The notes below the pieces were generated by a model. The model did not search any database. It was not told the DNA's origin and was given only the letters and a program-made list of their open reading frames with translations. The position numbers and the translations under genes were made by a program. Of a stretch of DNA of 64,000 bases, positions 40,499 through 48,620 are shown piece by piece; position 1 is the stretch's first letter; each line of letters begins with the position of its first letter. The stretch spans positions 359,882 through 423,881 of the forward strand of contig NZ_NNBP01000009.1 in NCBI RefSeq assembly GCF_002803155.1, in the 5' to 3' direction. This stretch comes from Streptomyces sp. CB02959 (lineage in GTDB: Bacteria > Actinomycetota > Actinomycetes > Streptomycetales > Streptomycetaceae).

Positions 40499-40735
40499 GT
40501 GCCGAGCCTAGGGCGTTGCGGCCAGGGGCCCGGCGTGCCTCACCCCGGGCGCAGCGGAACCGGCGACGGCCCTGAGGCGCACAACCGCGGACCTCCCGTG
40601 ATCCCGTGCGCCCTGCCAGGCGCCACGTCCGGTGCGGTACGTTCGCCGTTCGACCGACGCACTGCGTGTGCAGTGCCCCGGCCCGCACGCCGAGCGCCGC
40701 GTCGGAACCGAGTCTCGTCCGTGGGGAGATCACCC

Positions 40736-41527
40736 TTGGCCGACCGACCCTATCCCTACCGAACGGCGCTGATCACCGGCGCCTCCAGCGGCATCGGAAC
40801 GGCCATGGCACGGCAGTTGGCGGCCCGGGGCGTCTCCCTGGTACTCGTCGCCCGCCGCGAGCGCCTCCTTCAGGATCTCGCCGAGGAGCTGCGCGACCAC
40901 CACACCGTCGAGGTGGAGGCGCTGCCGGCCGACCTCACCGACACCGGCCAGACGGCGCGGGTGGAGGCGCGGCTCACCGATCCGGCCCGGCCGATCGAAC
41001 TCCTCGTCAACAACGCCGGTTCCGGGGCGTCCGGCGTCTTCGCCAACCTCCCGGTGGAACGCGAGGAAGCCACGCTCCAGCTGAACAACCACGCCGTGGT
41101 GCGGCTCTCCCGGTCCGTGCTGTCGCGGATGCGCGCCGAAGGGCGCGGCGGGATCCTCAACGTGTCGTCGTTGACCGGCGAGTTGCCGTCGCCCTCGCTC
41201 GCCACGTATGCCGCGACCAAGGCGTTCCTCACCCATTTCTCGGAAGACCTGGCCATCGAGAACCGCGGGTCCGGCGTCCACGTCACCGTGCTGCTGCCGG
41301 GCCTGACCAAGACCGACTACTTCGCGTCGAACGGCCTCGCCCCCGCCACGATGCCGGGGTTCTTCTGGCTGGAGGCGGAGCAGGTCGCGGCCGCCGGACT
41401 CAAGGCCGTCGCGGCCGGCACCAGGCGCTGTGTGCCCGGGGTGCCCTACAAGGCCGTGACCGCGCTGCTCCCCCTCACGCCCCGACCGCTCAGGCGGGCC
41501 CTCGGGCGCTATCTGTGGCATCGGTGA
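40736..41527 (+). CDS. Short-chain dehydrogenase/reductase
   Basis: This classical SDR has 263 residues: the cofactor motif TGASSGIG near residue 13, NNAG near 87, a catalytic Ser in NVSSLTGE and the YAATK pair (Tyr-x-x-x-Lys) near residue 157. The C-terminus resembles DltE/YdfG-like SDRs of unknown substrate. The start is TTG 40736, because GTGGGGAGATC lies 5-10 bases before it. The 3' end overlaps the convergent ATP-grasp gene by 38 bp. Confidence 0.9.
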   Translation: MADRPYPYRTALITGASSGIGTAMARQLAARGVSLVLVARRERLLQDLAEELRDHHTVEVEALPADLTDTGQTARVEARLTDPARPIELLVNNAGSGASGVFANLPVEREEATLQLNNHAVVRLSRSVLSRMRAEGRGGILNVSSLTGELPSPSLATYAATKAFLTHFSEDLAIENRGSGVHVTVLLPGLTKTDYFASNGLAPATMPGFFWLEAEQVAAAGLKAVAAGTRRCVPGVPYKAVTALLPLTPRPLRRALGRYLWHR

Positions 41528-42527
41528 GCTGACTCCCCGCGCCAACGCGCCGCTCGTCGTTGCCGGTGCCGCCATCACTGTTGGTGTTGGTGTTGGTGTT
41601 GGTATTGGAGGCGGGGTCGGCCAGGCGCTTGTCGACGGCCGCGGTGATCGCGGGGATCACCGTGGTCATGCGGGGCCGCCAGCCGGGCACCGCGTTGACT
41701 TCGCAGAGGGTGTGGCCGCCGTCGTCGGTGAAGAGCAGGTCGACCCCGGCGATGGTCAGACCGAGCGTCCCGGCGGCCCTGACCGCCAGGGCTTCGGCGT
41801 CCGGGAAGCGGCCCAGGCACAGTTCGGCGGAGGCTCCCCGGGCGAGGTTGGAAGCCAGCGACCCGTCCTGGGACGTGCGGATCTGGGCGGCCACCGGCTC
41901 GCCGTCCACGACGACCACCCGCAGGTCCCGGCCGTGGGAGGCGGCGACGTACTCCTGGAAGATCAGCGGCACCTCTTGGGCGAGGCTGCCCGACACCGCC
42001 TGGAGCAGCCCGGTGTCGGGGACGAGGAACACGGACGCGCCGTTGCGCCCGTTGACCGACTTCACCACGCACGGCGTCCGCACCTGGGGACTGCGCACCA
42101 CACCGGCGAGGGGCGCGGTGGCGTACGACAGCGTGTCCGGCACCGGGAGTCCGGCCGCGGCCAACTCCTGCAGCTGCCAGACCTTGTTGCCGCACAGCTG
42201 GTGGGAGGCCGCCGAGTTGAGGAGGACCGCGCCCAGTCGTTCCAGGTGCCGGAGCAATGTCAGTTCGCGGTTCTGCACCATGGAGCCGGGTGTCTGCCGC
42301 ACCAGGACGACCTTGGGTGGCGGCACGTCCTGGCCGCCGAGGGTCTGCAGCACCAACTGGCCGTCCCGGACGCCGAAGAGGAGTTCGTCGGAATGCCAGA
42401 CGGCGAACCGCGGGCCGTAGGCCCGCTCCAGTGCCCGGCTCAGTGCGCGGGTCGCCTTCATCAACGGTGCCGGGTGTTCCCGCGCCAGCACCCAGACCTC
42501 GGCAGGATTGACGATCGCCGACGGCAT
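41490..42527 (-). CDS. RimK-like ATP-grasp ligase with Asn-Thr repeat tail
   Basis: This 345-residue enzyme has an ATP-grasp fold of the RimK type. It shows the N-terminal strand-turn region (EVWVLAREHP), NSAASHQLCGNKVWQLQELAAAGLPVPDT, PCVVKSVNGRNGASVFLV as the first ATP-binding segment, then VPLIFQEYV, GRDLRVVVVDGEPVA and LCEVNAVPGWR, which carries the metal-binding E-x-N. Such enzymes ligate amino acids to a peptide, protein or small molecule. From about residue 312 it continues into NTNTNTNTN and a polar tail, encoded by a hexamer array. GGGGAG precedes ATG 42527. The substrate is unknown and no precursor peptide gene is visible. Confidence 0.85.
   Translation of the reverse strand: MPSAIVNPAEVWVLAREHPAPLMKATRALSRALERAYGPRFAVWHSDELLFGVRDGQLVLQTLGGQDVPPPKVVLVRQTPGSMVQNRELTLLRHLERLGAVLLNSAASHQLCGNKVWQLQELAAAGLPVPDTLSYATAPLAGVVRSPQVRTPCVVKSVNGRNGASVFLVPDTGLLQAVSGSLAQEVPLIFQEYVAASHGRDLRVVVVDGEPVAAQIRTSQDGSLASNLARGASAELCLGRFPDAEALAVRAAGTLGLTIAGVDLLFTDDGGHTLCEVNAVPGWRPRMTTVIPAITAAVDKRLADPASNTNTNTNTNSDGGTGNDERRVGAGSQLTDATDSARGPA
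41581..41608. repeat. TTGGTG hexamer microsatellite in the ATP-grasp gene
   Basis: There are about 4.7 copies of TTGGTG (the fourth is TTGGTA) on the plus strand. They encode Thr-Asn repeats in the C-terminal tail of the minus-strand ATP-grasp protein. Confidence 0.9.
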
Positions 42528-42688
42528 CCACACTCCCCTTCCGTAACTGACCCGCCCCGAGGGTAGCGGTGCCGCGCCAGGCCGTGCGTGCCGCGGCCCG
42601 GCGCGCGGACGCCGTCGGGGCGGCGCACCGGACGACCGCCGCGACCCGTGGCGCCGCCCGCTGCCGGCGGGGCGTACCGGGTGATGCC

Positions 42689-42994
42689 TCAGGTGTCCGC
42701 GTCGAGGCTGAGCACGGTGTGCAGCAGGCCGGGGAAGCGGTCGTCGAATTCGGAGCGCAGCGAGACCCAGCAGCGGGTGCCCTCCGGTCGGCTGCGGGTG
42801 ATGCCGCCCTGCCGGAGCTTCTTCATGTGGTGGCTGAGTGTGGACTGTGCGACGCCGAGGTCGAAGTCGCCGGCCAGATGCTCCCCGCTGTCGGTCAGCA
42901 CGCGCACGATGGCGCGGCGGGTCGGGTCGGCCAGCGCGGCGAGGGCGTCGGAGAGCGACACCGAGGAGAGCTGCGGGTGGTCGAGTGCGCGCAT
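42689..42994 (-). CDS. ArsR-family HTH repressor
   Basis: This 101-residue winged-helix protein begins MRALDHPQLSSVSLSDALAA and carries LADPTRRAIVRVL, then the recognition region DLGVAQSTLSHHMKKLRQGG and a wing with SRPEGTRCW. It lacks the cysteine metal motif of SmtB/ArsR metal sensors, so it probably senses something else. ATG 42994 is preferred because upstream in-frame sequence runs into the operator. It is divergent from the NIPSNAP gene, with a palindromic site between them, so it likely represses both. Confidence 0.88.
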   Translation of the reverse strand: MRALDHPQLSSVSLSDALAALADPTRRAIVRVLTDSGEHLAGDFDLGVAQSTLSHHMKKLRQGGITRSRPEGTRCWVSLRSEFDDRFPGLLHTVLSLDADT

Positions 42995-43013
42995 GGCGCC
43001 AGTGTACGCACTC

Positions 43014-43038
43014 CATCGATTATCGACGAACATCGATG
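43014..43038. promoter_or_regulatory. ArsR-type operator between ArsR and NIPSNAP genes
   Basis: An inverted repeat, CATCGAT (43014-43020) and ATCGATG (43032-43038), is spaced by 11 bp, with another ATCGA in the spacer. It sits 20 bp before the ArsR start codon, as expected for an autorepressor site. Confidence 0.6.
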
Positions 43039-43102
43039 TATGGTGGGCGGAAGGGAGCCCGGAGGCTCCGCCGAAGGCCGAGCGCGACGACAGGGGAACG
43101 TC

Positions 43103-43423
43103 ATGATCGTCGACCATCGCGTGTACACCATCCAGCCCACGCGCGTCGCGGACTGGGTGGCGCTCTACCGGGAGAAGGGGTACCCGCTCCAGGAGCGGCA
43201 CCTCGGCCGGTGCGTGGGCTGGTACGTCCCGGTCGAGGGCCGGCTGGACCAGGTCGTCCACCTGTGGGCCTACGAGGACCAGGCCGACCGGGAACGGCGC
43301 AGAACCGCGCTCTACGCCGACCCGGAATGGCAGGCGTACCTCGCGGAGATGAAGCGGGCGGGCCTGCTGCTGAGCGCGGAGAACCGGATCCTCACGCCGA
43401 CCGACTTCTCCCCTGTTCCGTGA
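43103..43423 (+). CDS. NIPSNAP-family small protein
   Basis: This 106-residue protein follows the alpha/beta-barrel dimer pattern of NIPSNAP proteins: MIVDHRVYTIQPTRVADWVA, then LGRCVGWYVPVEGRLDQVVHLWAYED, then RRRTALYADPEWQAYLAEM. The H-L-W-x-Y-x-D and D-P-E-W motifs are characteristic. The bacterial function is unknown, perhaps ligand or heme handling. AGGGGAACG precedes the ATG. It is divergent from the ArsR gene and probably regulated by it. Confidence 0.88.
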   Translation: MIVDHRVYTIQPTRVADWVALYREKGYPLQERHLGRCVGWYVPVEGRLDQVVHLWAYEDQADRERRRTALYADPEWQAYLAEMKRAGLLLSAENRILTPTDFSPVP

Positions 43424-43584
43424 CGCCGGCGGCCGCCGGCCGGCGGCTGGCCGAGCATGCGGGAGAGGGGCGGGTGGCTCCGTACCCGAGAAGGAACAGC
43501 AGATGTCCACCACTTCGGGAGGTGGTCCCGGAGGCCGCGGCGTTCGCCTTGTTCACGAGCTGCGGCAGCACTGGTTGCCGGTGC

Positions 43585-44436
43585 TCAGCGACGGTACGCG
43601 GCTGTCGCGATCTCGATGAAGGATCGGATCAACGGGTTGGTGTCGCCCTCGTTCCACACTGCCACCACTCGGCTCGGCGGCATGTCGATCAGCGGCACCA
43701 CGGCCAGCTCCGCGGGCAGGTCGTGTCCGAGCGGGGCCAGGCCGACCGTGCCGTTCCACAGCACGGCCTGCAGGCATTCCTGGACGGCGCGCACCACTGG
43801 GCCCTCGCGCGGCCTGCCGCCGTTCCAGTACGACTGCCAGACGGGGTCGGTGCCCTGCGGGAACTGGAACCAGCGGCGGTCGCTCAGCTCGGCCAGCCGC
43901 AGCCCGTCGCGGCGGGCCAGCGGATCGTCGGCGCGCAGGACCACGCCGACCGGATCGGTCCGCAGTGCACGCACCGTCAGGGCGGTCTCGTCGAACGGCG
44001 CCCGAGTCAGCGCGACGTCGACCAGTCCGGCGTGCAGCCCGCACGTCGGGTCGGTCAGATCGGTGTCGCGGATGCGGATGTCCGTGCCGGGATGGCTTCG
44101 GCGGTAGGCGGCGGCCAGCCTGGCCACTCCCGGGTCGGTGCCGTCGCCCAGGATGCCGATGGTGAGGGTCGCGACGCCGGCCGCCGCGCTCACCCGTACC
44201 CGGACGCGATCGGCATGGTCGAGTAGGGCCCGCGCCTCGTCGAGCAGCACCGAGCCCACCGGAGTGAGCGTGACCCCCGTAGGCGAGCGGGCGAACAGCA
44301 GGGCCCCGACTTCGGCCTCCAACTGCTTGATCGCCCGGCTCAGGGGCGGCTGGCTCATGTGCAGTCGGGTGGCGGCCCGGCCGAAGTGGAGTTCCTCGGC
44401 GACCGCCACGAAATAGCGCAAGGTCCGTAGCTCCAC
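43585..44436 (-). CDS. LysR-family transcriptional regulator
   Basis: This 283-residue regulator has the LysR helix-turn-helix at residues 1-60 (LRTLRYFVAVAEELHFGRAA, RLHMSQPPLSRAIKQLEAEV, LFARSPTGVTLTPVG). A type-2 periplasmic-binding-like effector domain follows. The GTG at 44436 is taken as start since the conserved E-L-R-x-L-R-Y-F begins at once. It is divergent from the cupin gene with a T-N11-A palindrome between them, so it should control the cupin/DoxX genes. Confidence 0.88.
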   Translation of the reverse strand: MELRTLRYFVAVAEELHFGRAATRLHMSQPPLSRAIKQLEAEVGALLFARSPTGVTLTPVGSVLLDEARALLDHADRVRVRVSAAAGVATLTIGILGDGTDPGVARLAAAYRRSHPGTDIRIRDTDLTDPTCGLHAGLVDVALTRAPFDETALTVRALRTDPVGVVLRADDPLARRDGLRLAELSDRRWFQFPQGTDPVWQSYWNGGRPREGPVVRAVQECLQAVLWNGTVGLAPLGHDLPAELAVVPLIDMPPSRVVAVWNEGDTNPLIRSFIEIATAAYRR

Positions 44437-44445
44437 GCTGCAACG

Positions 44446-44460
44446 ATACCCACGAGGTAT
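44446..44460. promoter_or_regulatory. LysR-type T-N11-A binding site
   Basis: ATACC-CACGA-GGTAT is a perfect 5-bp inverted repeat with the T-N11-A spacing of LysR sites. It lies 10 bp before the LysR start and 52 bp before the cupin start. Confidence 0.7.
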
Positions 44461-44511
44461 CGGCGCCGCGGGACAGGTCTTGGACAGCCCTGGGGCCCCG
44501 GCGGTGAACTC

Positions 44512-45012
44512 GTGAACATGACCGAAGAAGCGAAGACCAGCGAGCCGCAGATCGAGCGCACTGTATCGGTGGTGGGTCCCGGCGACGGCGAGACGATCGT
44601 TCTGGGCACCACGCACATGCGCGTCCTGGAGGACGGCAGCCACACCGGGCACCGCCTCGCGATAGCCGAGTCCGTCCTCGCCCCGCACACCCAGGGACCG
44701 CCGCAGCACCGCCACGCCCAACACGACGAGGGCTTCTACATCCTCTCCGGCACCGTGCGGTTCACCGTCGGCGACAAGGACTACGACGCCACTACGGGCA
44801 CGCTCGTGATGGTTCCGCCCGGTACCCCGCACACCTTCGCCAACCTGACCGACCAACCCGCCGTCATGCTCAGCACATTCACCCCCGACCTGTACGTGCA
44901 GTACTTCCGAGACCTCCAGGAGGTGCTCGCCGCCGGCCGGCCGTTGACGCCACAGGCCAACATCGACGCGATGAGCCGCTACGCGACCGAGCCTGCCACC
45001 GACCTCGCCTGA
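44512..45012 (+). CDS. Cupin-domain protein
   Basis: This 166-residue single-domain cupin has motif 1 as PPQHRHAQHDEGFYILSG (metal ligands His, His, Glu) and motif 2 as PGTPHTFANL (ligand His). With intact metal residues it may be a dioxygenase, an isomerase or a sugar- or small-molecule-binding protein. GTG 44512 and ATG 44518 are both possible starts. A DoxX-like membrane protein follows after 177 bp, and the divergent LysR is the likely activator. Confidence 0.88.
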   Translation: MNMTEEAKTSEPQIERTVSVVGPGDGETIVLGTTHMRVLEDGSHTGHRLAIAESVLAPHTQGPPQHRHAQHDEGFYILSGTVRFTVGDKDYDATTGTLVMVPPGTPHTFANLTDQPAVMLSTFTPDLYVQYFRDLQEVLAAGRPLTPQANIDAMSRYATEPATDLA

Positions 45013-45189
45013 AGCCGACGGCACAGCCCGGCCAGGCCACCCTCCTTTCCACCGGCAGGGCGGTGGCGCTGCCGCCTTTCGGCGCCCGTCCCGGTCCCTC
45101 GGACGACGGACCGGGCCGTCACCAGAGCTCTCCTGGCAAGCGACGCAATCGACGGGTCCCCGTGAACCGGTGACCCAAGAACGGGAACC

Positions 45190-45549
45190 ATGAACATCGC
45201 CTATTGGATCGTCGCGGGACTGCTCGCGCTCTTCTACTTCTACGCGGGCACGCTGAAGGTGATCCGCAGCCGCGATCAACTCCGACCGATGATGGCCTGG
45301 GTCGACCGCATACCCTTGCCGGCCCTCAGGGCGCTGGGAACGGTCGAAGTACTCGGCGCGACCGGCCTGATCCTCCCGCCGTCGACCGGCGTCGCTCCCT
45401 CGCTGGCACCGGCCGCGGCCATCGGCTTCGTACTCCTGCAGATCGGCGCGATCACCGTGCACCTCACCGGCGAGGACCGCCGGATCGCACTCAACGTCGG
45501 GCTCACCGTCACCGCGGCCGTGACCATCTGGCTGGCCATCAGGCTGTGA
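45190..45549 (+). CDS. DoxX-family membrane protein
   Basis: This 119-residue protein has four transmembrane helices. YWIVAGLLALFYFYAGTLKVI is followed by the conserved charged loop, then LRALGTVEVLGATGLILPP, IGFVLLQIGAITVHL and a final helix. Four helices and the Y-x-x-A-G-x-x-K start are the DoxX pattern. Such proteins associate with redox enzymes or quinone pools, but the role here is unknown. It may be co-regulated with the cupin gene upstream. Confidence 0.85.
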   Translation: MNIAYWIVAGLLALFYFYAGTLKVIRSRDQLRPMMAWVDRIPLPALRALGTVEVLGATGLILPPSTGVAPSLAPAAAIGFVLLQIGAITVHLTGEDRRIALNVGLTVTAAVTIWLAIRL

Positions 45550-45756
45550 TCGAGCACCGTCCTCGACCGGTGCATGCGACTACCGGGCCGGCCGCCCCAC
45601 GGCCGCTGTCATGTCCCATGAACATCGAACACGCTCCCCTCCACGCGCTGCTCGGTGAGATGAACCTCTGCCGTCGCAACTCGTGAACAGAGCCAGGCGG
45701 GGGCTCAGGCGGCCGCTTCGACGCCAGGGCCGCATCCCCTGGTGGGCGAGGGGCGC

Positions 45757-45791
45757 GATCGCCCCGGCCAGGTGCCTGGACCGGGGCGATC
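45757..45791. terminator. Strong terminator hairpin between DoxX and M64 genes
   Basis: An 11-bp perfect stem, GATCGCCCCGG / CCGGGGCGATC, continues inward with CCAGG/CCTGG around a two-base loop and one bulged A. It lies 18 bp past the stop of the minus-strand M64 gene and downstream of the plus-strand DoxX gene. Confidence 0.85.
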
Positions 45792-45808
45792 CCGGAGGGC
45801 GGTCCCGC

Positions 45809-47224
45809 TCACCCGGCGGCGGCCACCGCACCACCTGGTGCCGGCGACGGCGCGGCATCCGGCTTCGCCACGACCGGGGCGGAGCGGTCCGCAGCGGAGC
45901 CTGAACCGTGTTGCACGGTCCAGCCGGTGGAGCCGGTCAGGCGGGTGCGGAGGGCGGGGTCGCGGACTGCGGAGGTGCCGTCCGTGACGTCGGCCGTCAG
46001 CCGGTGGGCGCCACGCCCCAGTGCCAGCCCGCGCATCGGCACTCGGTCGCGGTCGCGGAAGCGGCGCAGTTCGGCCCCGTCGAGGTACCAGCGGACGGTC
46101 ACCCCGCCATGAGCGGCGTCGGGCGCCCTGGGCAGGGCGAGTCGGGCCGTGGTGTGCCATGCCTGGGCGCGGTCGGCCGGGGCGGCGGGGGTGGCGTGCC
46201 GGTAGAAGCCAGCGATCATGGCCTCCGCACCGGGCAGGTTGAAGGGCTTGCCCAGGGTCCGCATCAGGGAGTCGTCGGTGGGCCGGTACAGGCCCTTGAC
46301 GAAGTAGTTGCCGCCCTCGTACGCCCCGACCGTCCCACCGTCCGGTGAGGCCGCGCCCAGCCAGCGGTACCACTTGGTGCGTGCGGACGCCATGGCGTCC
46401 GCGGTCAGCACCGACGAGTTGGCCTCGGGCTTCTCGGGCCCGGTGTACTGCTCGTACCCGGGAACGCCGGGGTAGGAGTACTCGTCGGCCAGCTTGCCCA
46501 GGGAGTGGCCGGTCTCGTGGACGGCGACCTGACTGGATGCCTGGTTGTGGGCGGCGGCGGTGGCGATGCCGTCGTAACCGAGCGTCGGGCTGGCCTCGTT
46601 GTAGCCGGCGCCGCCGTACTTGCTGCTGTTGGCGAGCACCAGCACCAGATCGGCCTGCGGTGCCTTGGCGACGTAGGCGTCCACCTTCTGCTGGTCGACG
46701 CAGAGCAGCCGTTCGGTGTCGTCGCACCAGAAGTGCGCGCCGAGGGCGGTGTTGCGGGTGACGTCCTTGCCGGGGTCGCCGCTGACCCCGCTCTCGGCGG
46801 AGACGGCGTCGACGGTCCAGACGTTGAAGAGCTTCTGGTACGTGCGGTAGGGCTCCACGCCGAGGAAGTCGTTCCACTTCTCCTTGGCGTCGGTGTGGAA
46901 CTGGTCCAGCTGGTCCGCGGTGTAGCCGTCACCGATGACGACGATGTCGAGCCGGTCCTTGGTGTCGCCGTTGTCGATCACCTTGGTGACCTGGCCGTCG
47001 GCCGCGCCGGCGAGCGCCTTCGGAGCGGCTCCCGGGGTGCGGGGGAAGCTGCGGGGGACGTCCCGGTAGCCGGATCCCGCCATGCCGCCGACGGGGCCGG
47101 GGACTTCCACCCGGACCCGGGGGCCGGGCGCGGCCTCGGCGGGGGCGGCAAGGCCCGCGAGCGCGAGCGCACAGACCCCAATGACGGCACCCGCCCGTCT
47201 GGTACGGCGCCTGGTTATTCGCAT
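45809..47224 (-). CDS. Secreted M64 (IgA-peptidase-type) metalloprotease
   Basis: This 471-residue exoprotein has a twin-arginine-like basic start (RITRRRTRRAG) and signal peptide to about residue 32 (AAPAEAA). A propeptide-like region follows, then the M64 catalytic domain. Zinc motif HETGH (236-240) sits in VAVHETGHSLGKLADEY, preceded by DIVVIGDGYTA and VLVLANSSKYGG, which are typical of M64. The C-terminal domain (~350-471) is beta-rich with a low-complexity Ala/Pro tail. It cleaves extracellular proteins, and the exact specificity is unknown. GAGGAG precedes the ATG. Confidence 0.92.
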   Translation of the reverse strand: MRITRRRTRRAGAVIGVCALALAGLAAPAEAAPGPRVRVEVPGPVGGMAGSGYRDVPRSFPRTPGAAPKALAGAADGQVTKVIDNGDTKDRLDIVVIGDGYTADQLDQFHTDAKEKWNDFLGVEPYRTYQKLFNVWTVDAVSAESGVSGDPGKDVTRNTALGAHFWCDDTERLLCVDQQKVDAYVAKAPQADLVLVLANSSKYGGAGYNEASPTLGYDGIATAAAHNQASSQVAVHETGHSLGKLADEYSYPGVPGYEQYTGPEKPEANSSVLTADAMASARTKWYRWLGAASPDGGTVGAYEGGNYFVKGLYRPTDDSLMRTLGKPFNLPGAEAMIAGFYRHATPAAPADRAQAWHTTARLALPRAPDAAHGGVTVRWYLDGAELRRFRDRDRVPMRGLALGRGAHRLTADVTDGTSAVRDPALRTRLTGSTGWTVQHGSGSAADRSAPVVAKPDAAPSPAPGGAVAAAG

Positions 47225-47548
47225 GAAGTACTCCTCATTGTAGGCAAATTGACGGAACGTCACAGCTTTCGACGAGACGCGGTGGGCCATCCTCGATCCT
47301 GATGCGAGCCGGGTACGCGTCGGATCGCATCCGGGTGCGTGCCGACCGGGACGCCAGGCAACGATGGCACGGGAAACGCCCCTCGCGCCGTGGTTGTCGC
47401 CAGGCGGCGCGGAAGTGTGAATCCGGGGTCGGGGTGTGAATACGGAGCGGCGCGCGGGAGCGGTCCACGGGCGCCGAACGAGCGGACGGGCGCCGCACGG
47501 TGGAAATTTCACAACGGGATGCCCCGCTCCCTGGCAAGGTACCCAGCC
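47225..47548. other. 324-bp divergent promoter region of the M64 protease and GNAT genes
   Basis: No gene is apparent. On the minus strand a TACAAT -10 hexamer lies at 47242-47237, only 12 bp before the protease ATG, so the mRNA leader would be very short, with GAGGAG near its 5' end. The rest is GC-rich and unremarkable. Confidence 0.45.
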
Positions 47549-48367
47549 GTGACAGACATCGACAGCATCCGGATCACCACACTCGCCGAGCGGCCGGCGT
47601 TGATCCCCCGGATCTACGAGATAGCCGAGAACTGGCCGCCCTTCATACCGCACGATCCGGTCGCGACCGCCTTCCTGGGCCGGGTCCCCGAGGACTTCCC
47701 CGAGTACTGCGTCGCGGCGACCGACGGCGACCGCGTCGTGGCCCGCGGGCTGAGCGTGCCGTTCGATACCGCGCCCGTCGGCCGCGAGGAGCTGCCGGAC
47801 CGGGGATGGGACCAGGTCCTGACCTGGGCGTACCGCGACCGACGCGGCGAACGCGACGGCGGCCACCGGCAACGCCACCACCGGGGGCCCTCCCCCACAC
47901 CCCGCACCGCCAGTGCGTTGGAGATCACGGTGGACACCGGATACCTCGGGCGCGGGCTCTCCTCCCGCCTGTTGGCCGCGCTGCGGCACGCCGTCGGCCG
48001 GCAGGGGCACGACGTGCTGCTGGCCCCCGTGCGCCCCACCGCCAAACACCGCGAACCGCGCGTCCCCATGGCCGACTACATCCGACGGCGGCGCGACGAC
48101 GGGCTACCGACCGACCCGTGGCTCCGCGTTCACGTGAGGGCCGGCGGCACCGTCGAGAAGGTCGCCGCGGCGTCGATGACGGTCAGCGGTTCGCTGGCGC
48201 AGTGGCGGCAGTGGACCGGCCTGCCCTTCGACCGCGACGGGCACATCGAGGTGCCGGGCGCCCTGGTCCCGGTGCACTGCGACACCGCGCACGACCACGC
48301 CGTCTATGTCGAACCGAACGTATGGGTCCGGCACCGCGTGGCGCGGCCGGATGCCGTCAACTCCTAG
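47549..48367 (+). CDS. GNAT-fold N-acetyltransferase-like protein
   Basis: This 272-residue protein begins ITTLAERPALIPRIYEIAENWPPF and has the acetyl-CoA-binding motif in ITVDTGYLGRGLSSRLLAALRHAV (G-x-G-L-S form). An extended C-terminal half follows (AAASMTVSGSLAQWRQWTGL then VPVHCDTAHDHAVYVEPNVW). The substrate is unknown. GTG 47549, after AAGG, is chosen because it begins at the conserved region; ATG 47519 is an alternative. It is divergent from the M64 protease. Confidence 0.8.
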   Translation: MTDIDSIRITTLAERPALIPRIYEIAENWPPFIPHDPVATAFLGRVPEDFPEYCVAATDGDRVVARGLSVPFDTAPVGREELPDRGWDQVLTWAYRDRRGERDGGHRQRHHRGPSPTPRTASALEITVDTGYLGRGLSSRLLAALRHAVGRQGHDVLLAPVRPTAKHREPRVPMADYIRRRRDDGLPTDPWLRVHVRAGGTVEKVAAASMTVSGSLAQWRQWTGLPFDRDGHIEVPGALVPVHCDTAHDHAVYVEPNVWVRHRVARPDAVNS

Positions 48368-48371
48368 GGCT

Positions 48372-48401
48372 CGTTCACTCCAAGGGCCCGTTCACTCCAA
48401 G
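48372..48401. repeat. Two tandem copies of a 17-bp unit after the GNAT stop
   Basis: CGTTCACTCCAAG occurs at 48372-48384 and again at 48389-48401, just past the GNAT stop codon. Its significance is unknown; it may be a slippage duplication. Confidence 0.8.
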
Positions 48402-48620
48402 AAGCCGTCGGCGGGCGCGGAATCGATGGGCCAGGAGCTCCGCACCGGCCCCGGACGCGAGGTCGGCCGCGGCTGGGCGCCGAGTGGGGTTACCCCTGTT
48501 CGGCCGTCCCACACATCCCGTTCGCGGTGACATCGATCATGGGCAACTCCGGCCCGGCCTCCGTAGCATGGCCCGCCGCTCCGGACGGAGCGGCGAGCAG
48601 CTCTCAAAGGAACAGAAACC

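Noticed and set aside
42689..42994. Metal-sensing ArsR
   Set aside because: The cysteine-containing metal motif of the recognition helix is missing, so no metal role is claimed.
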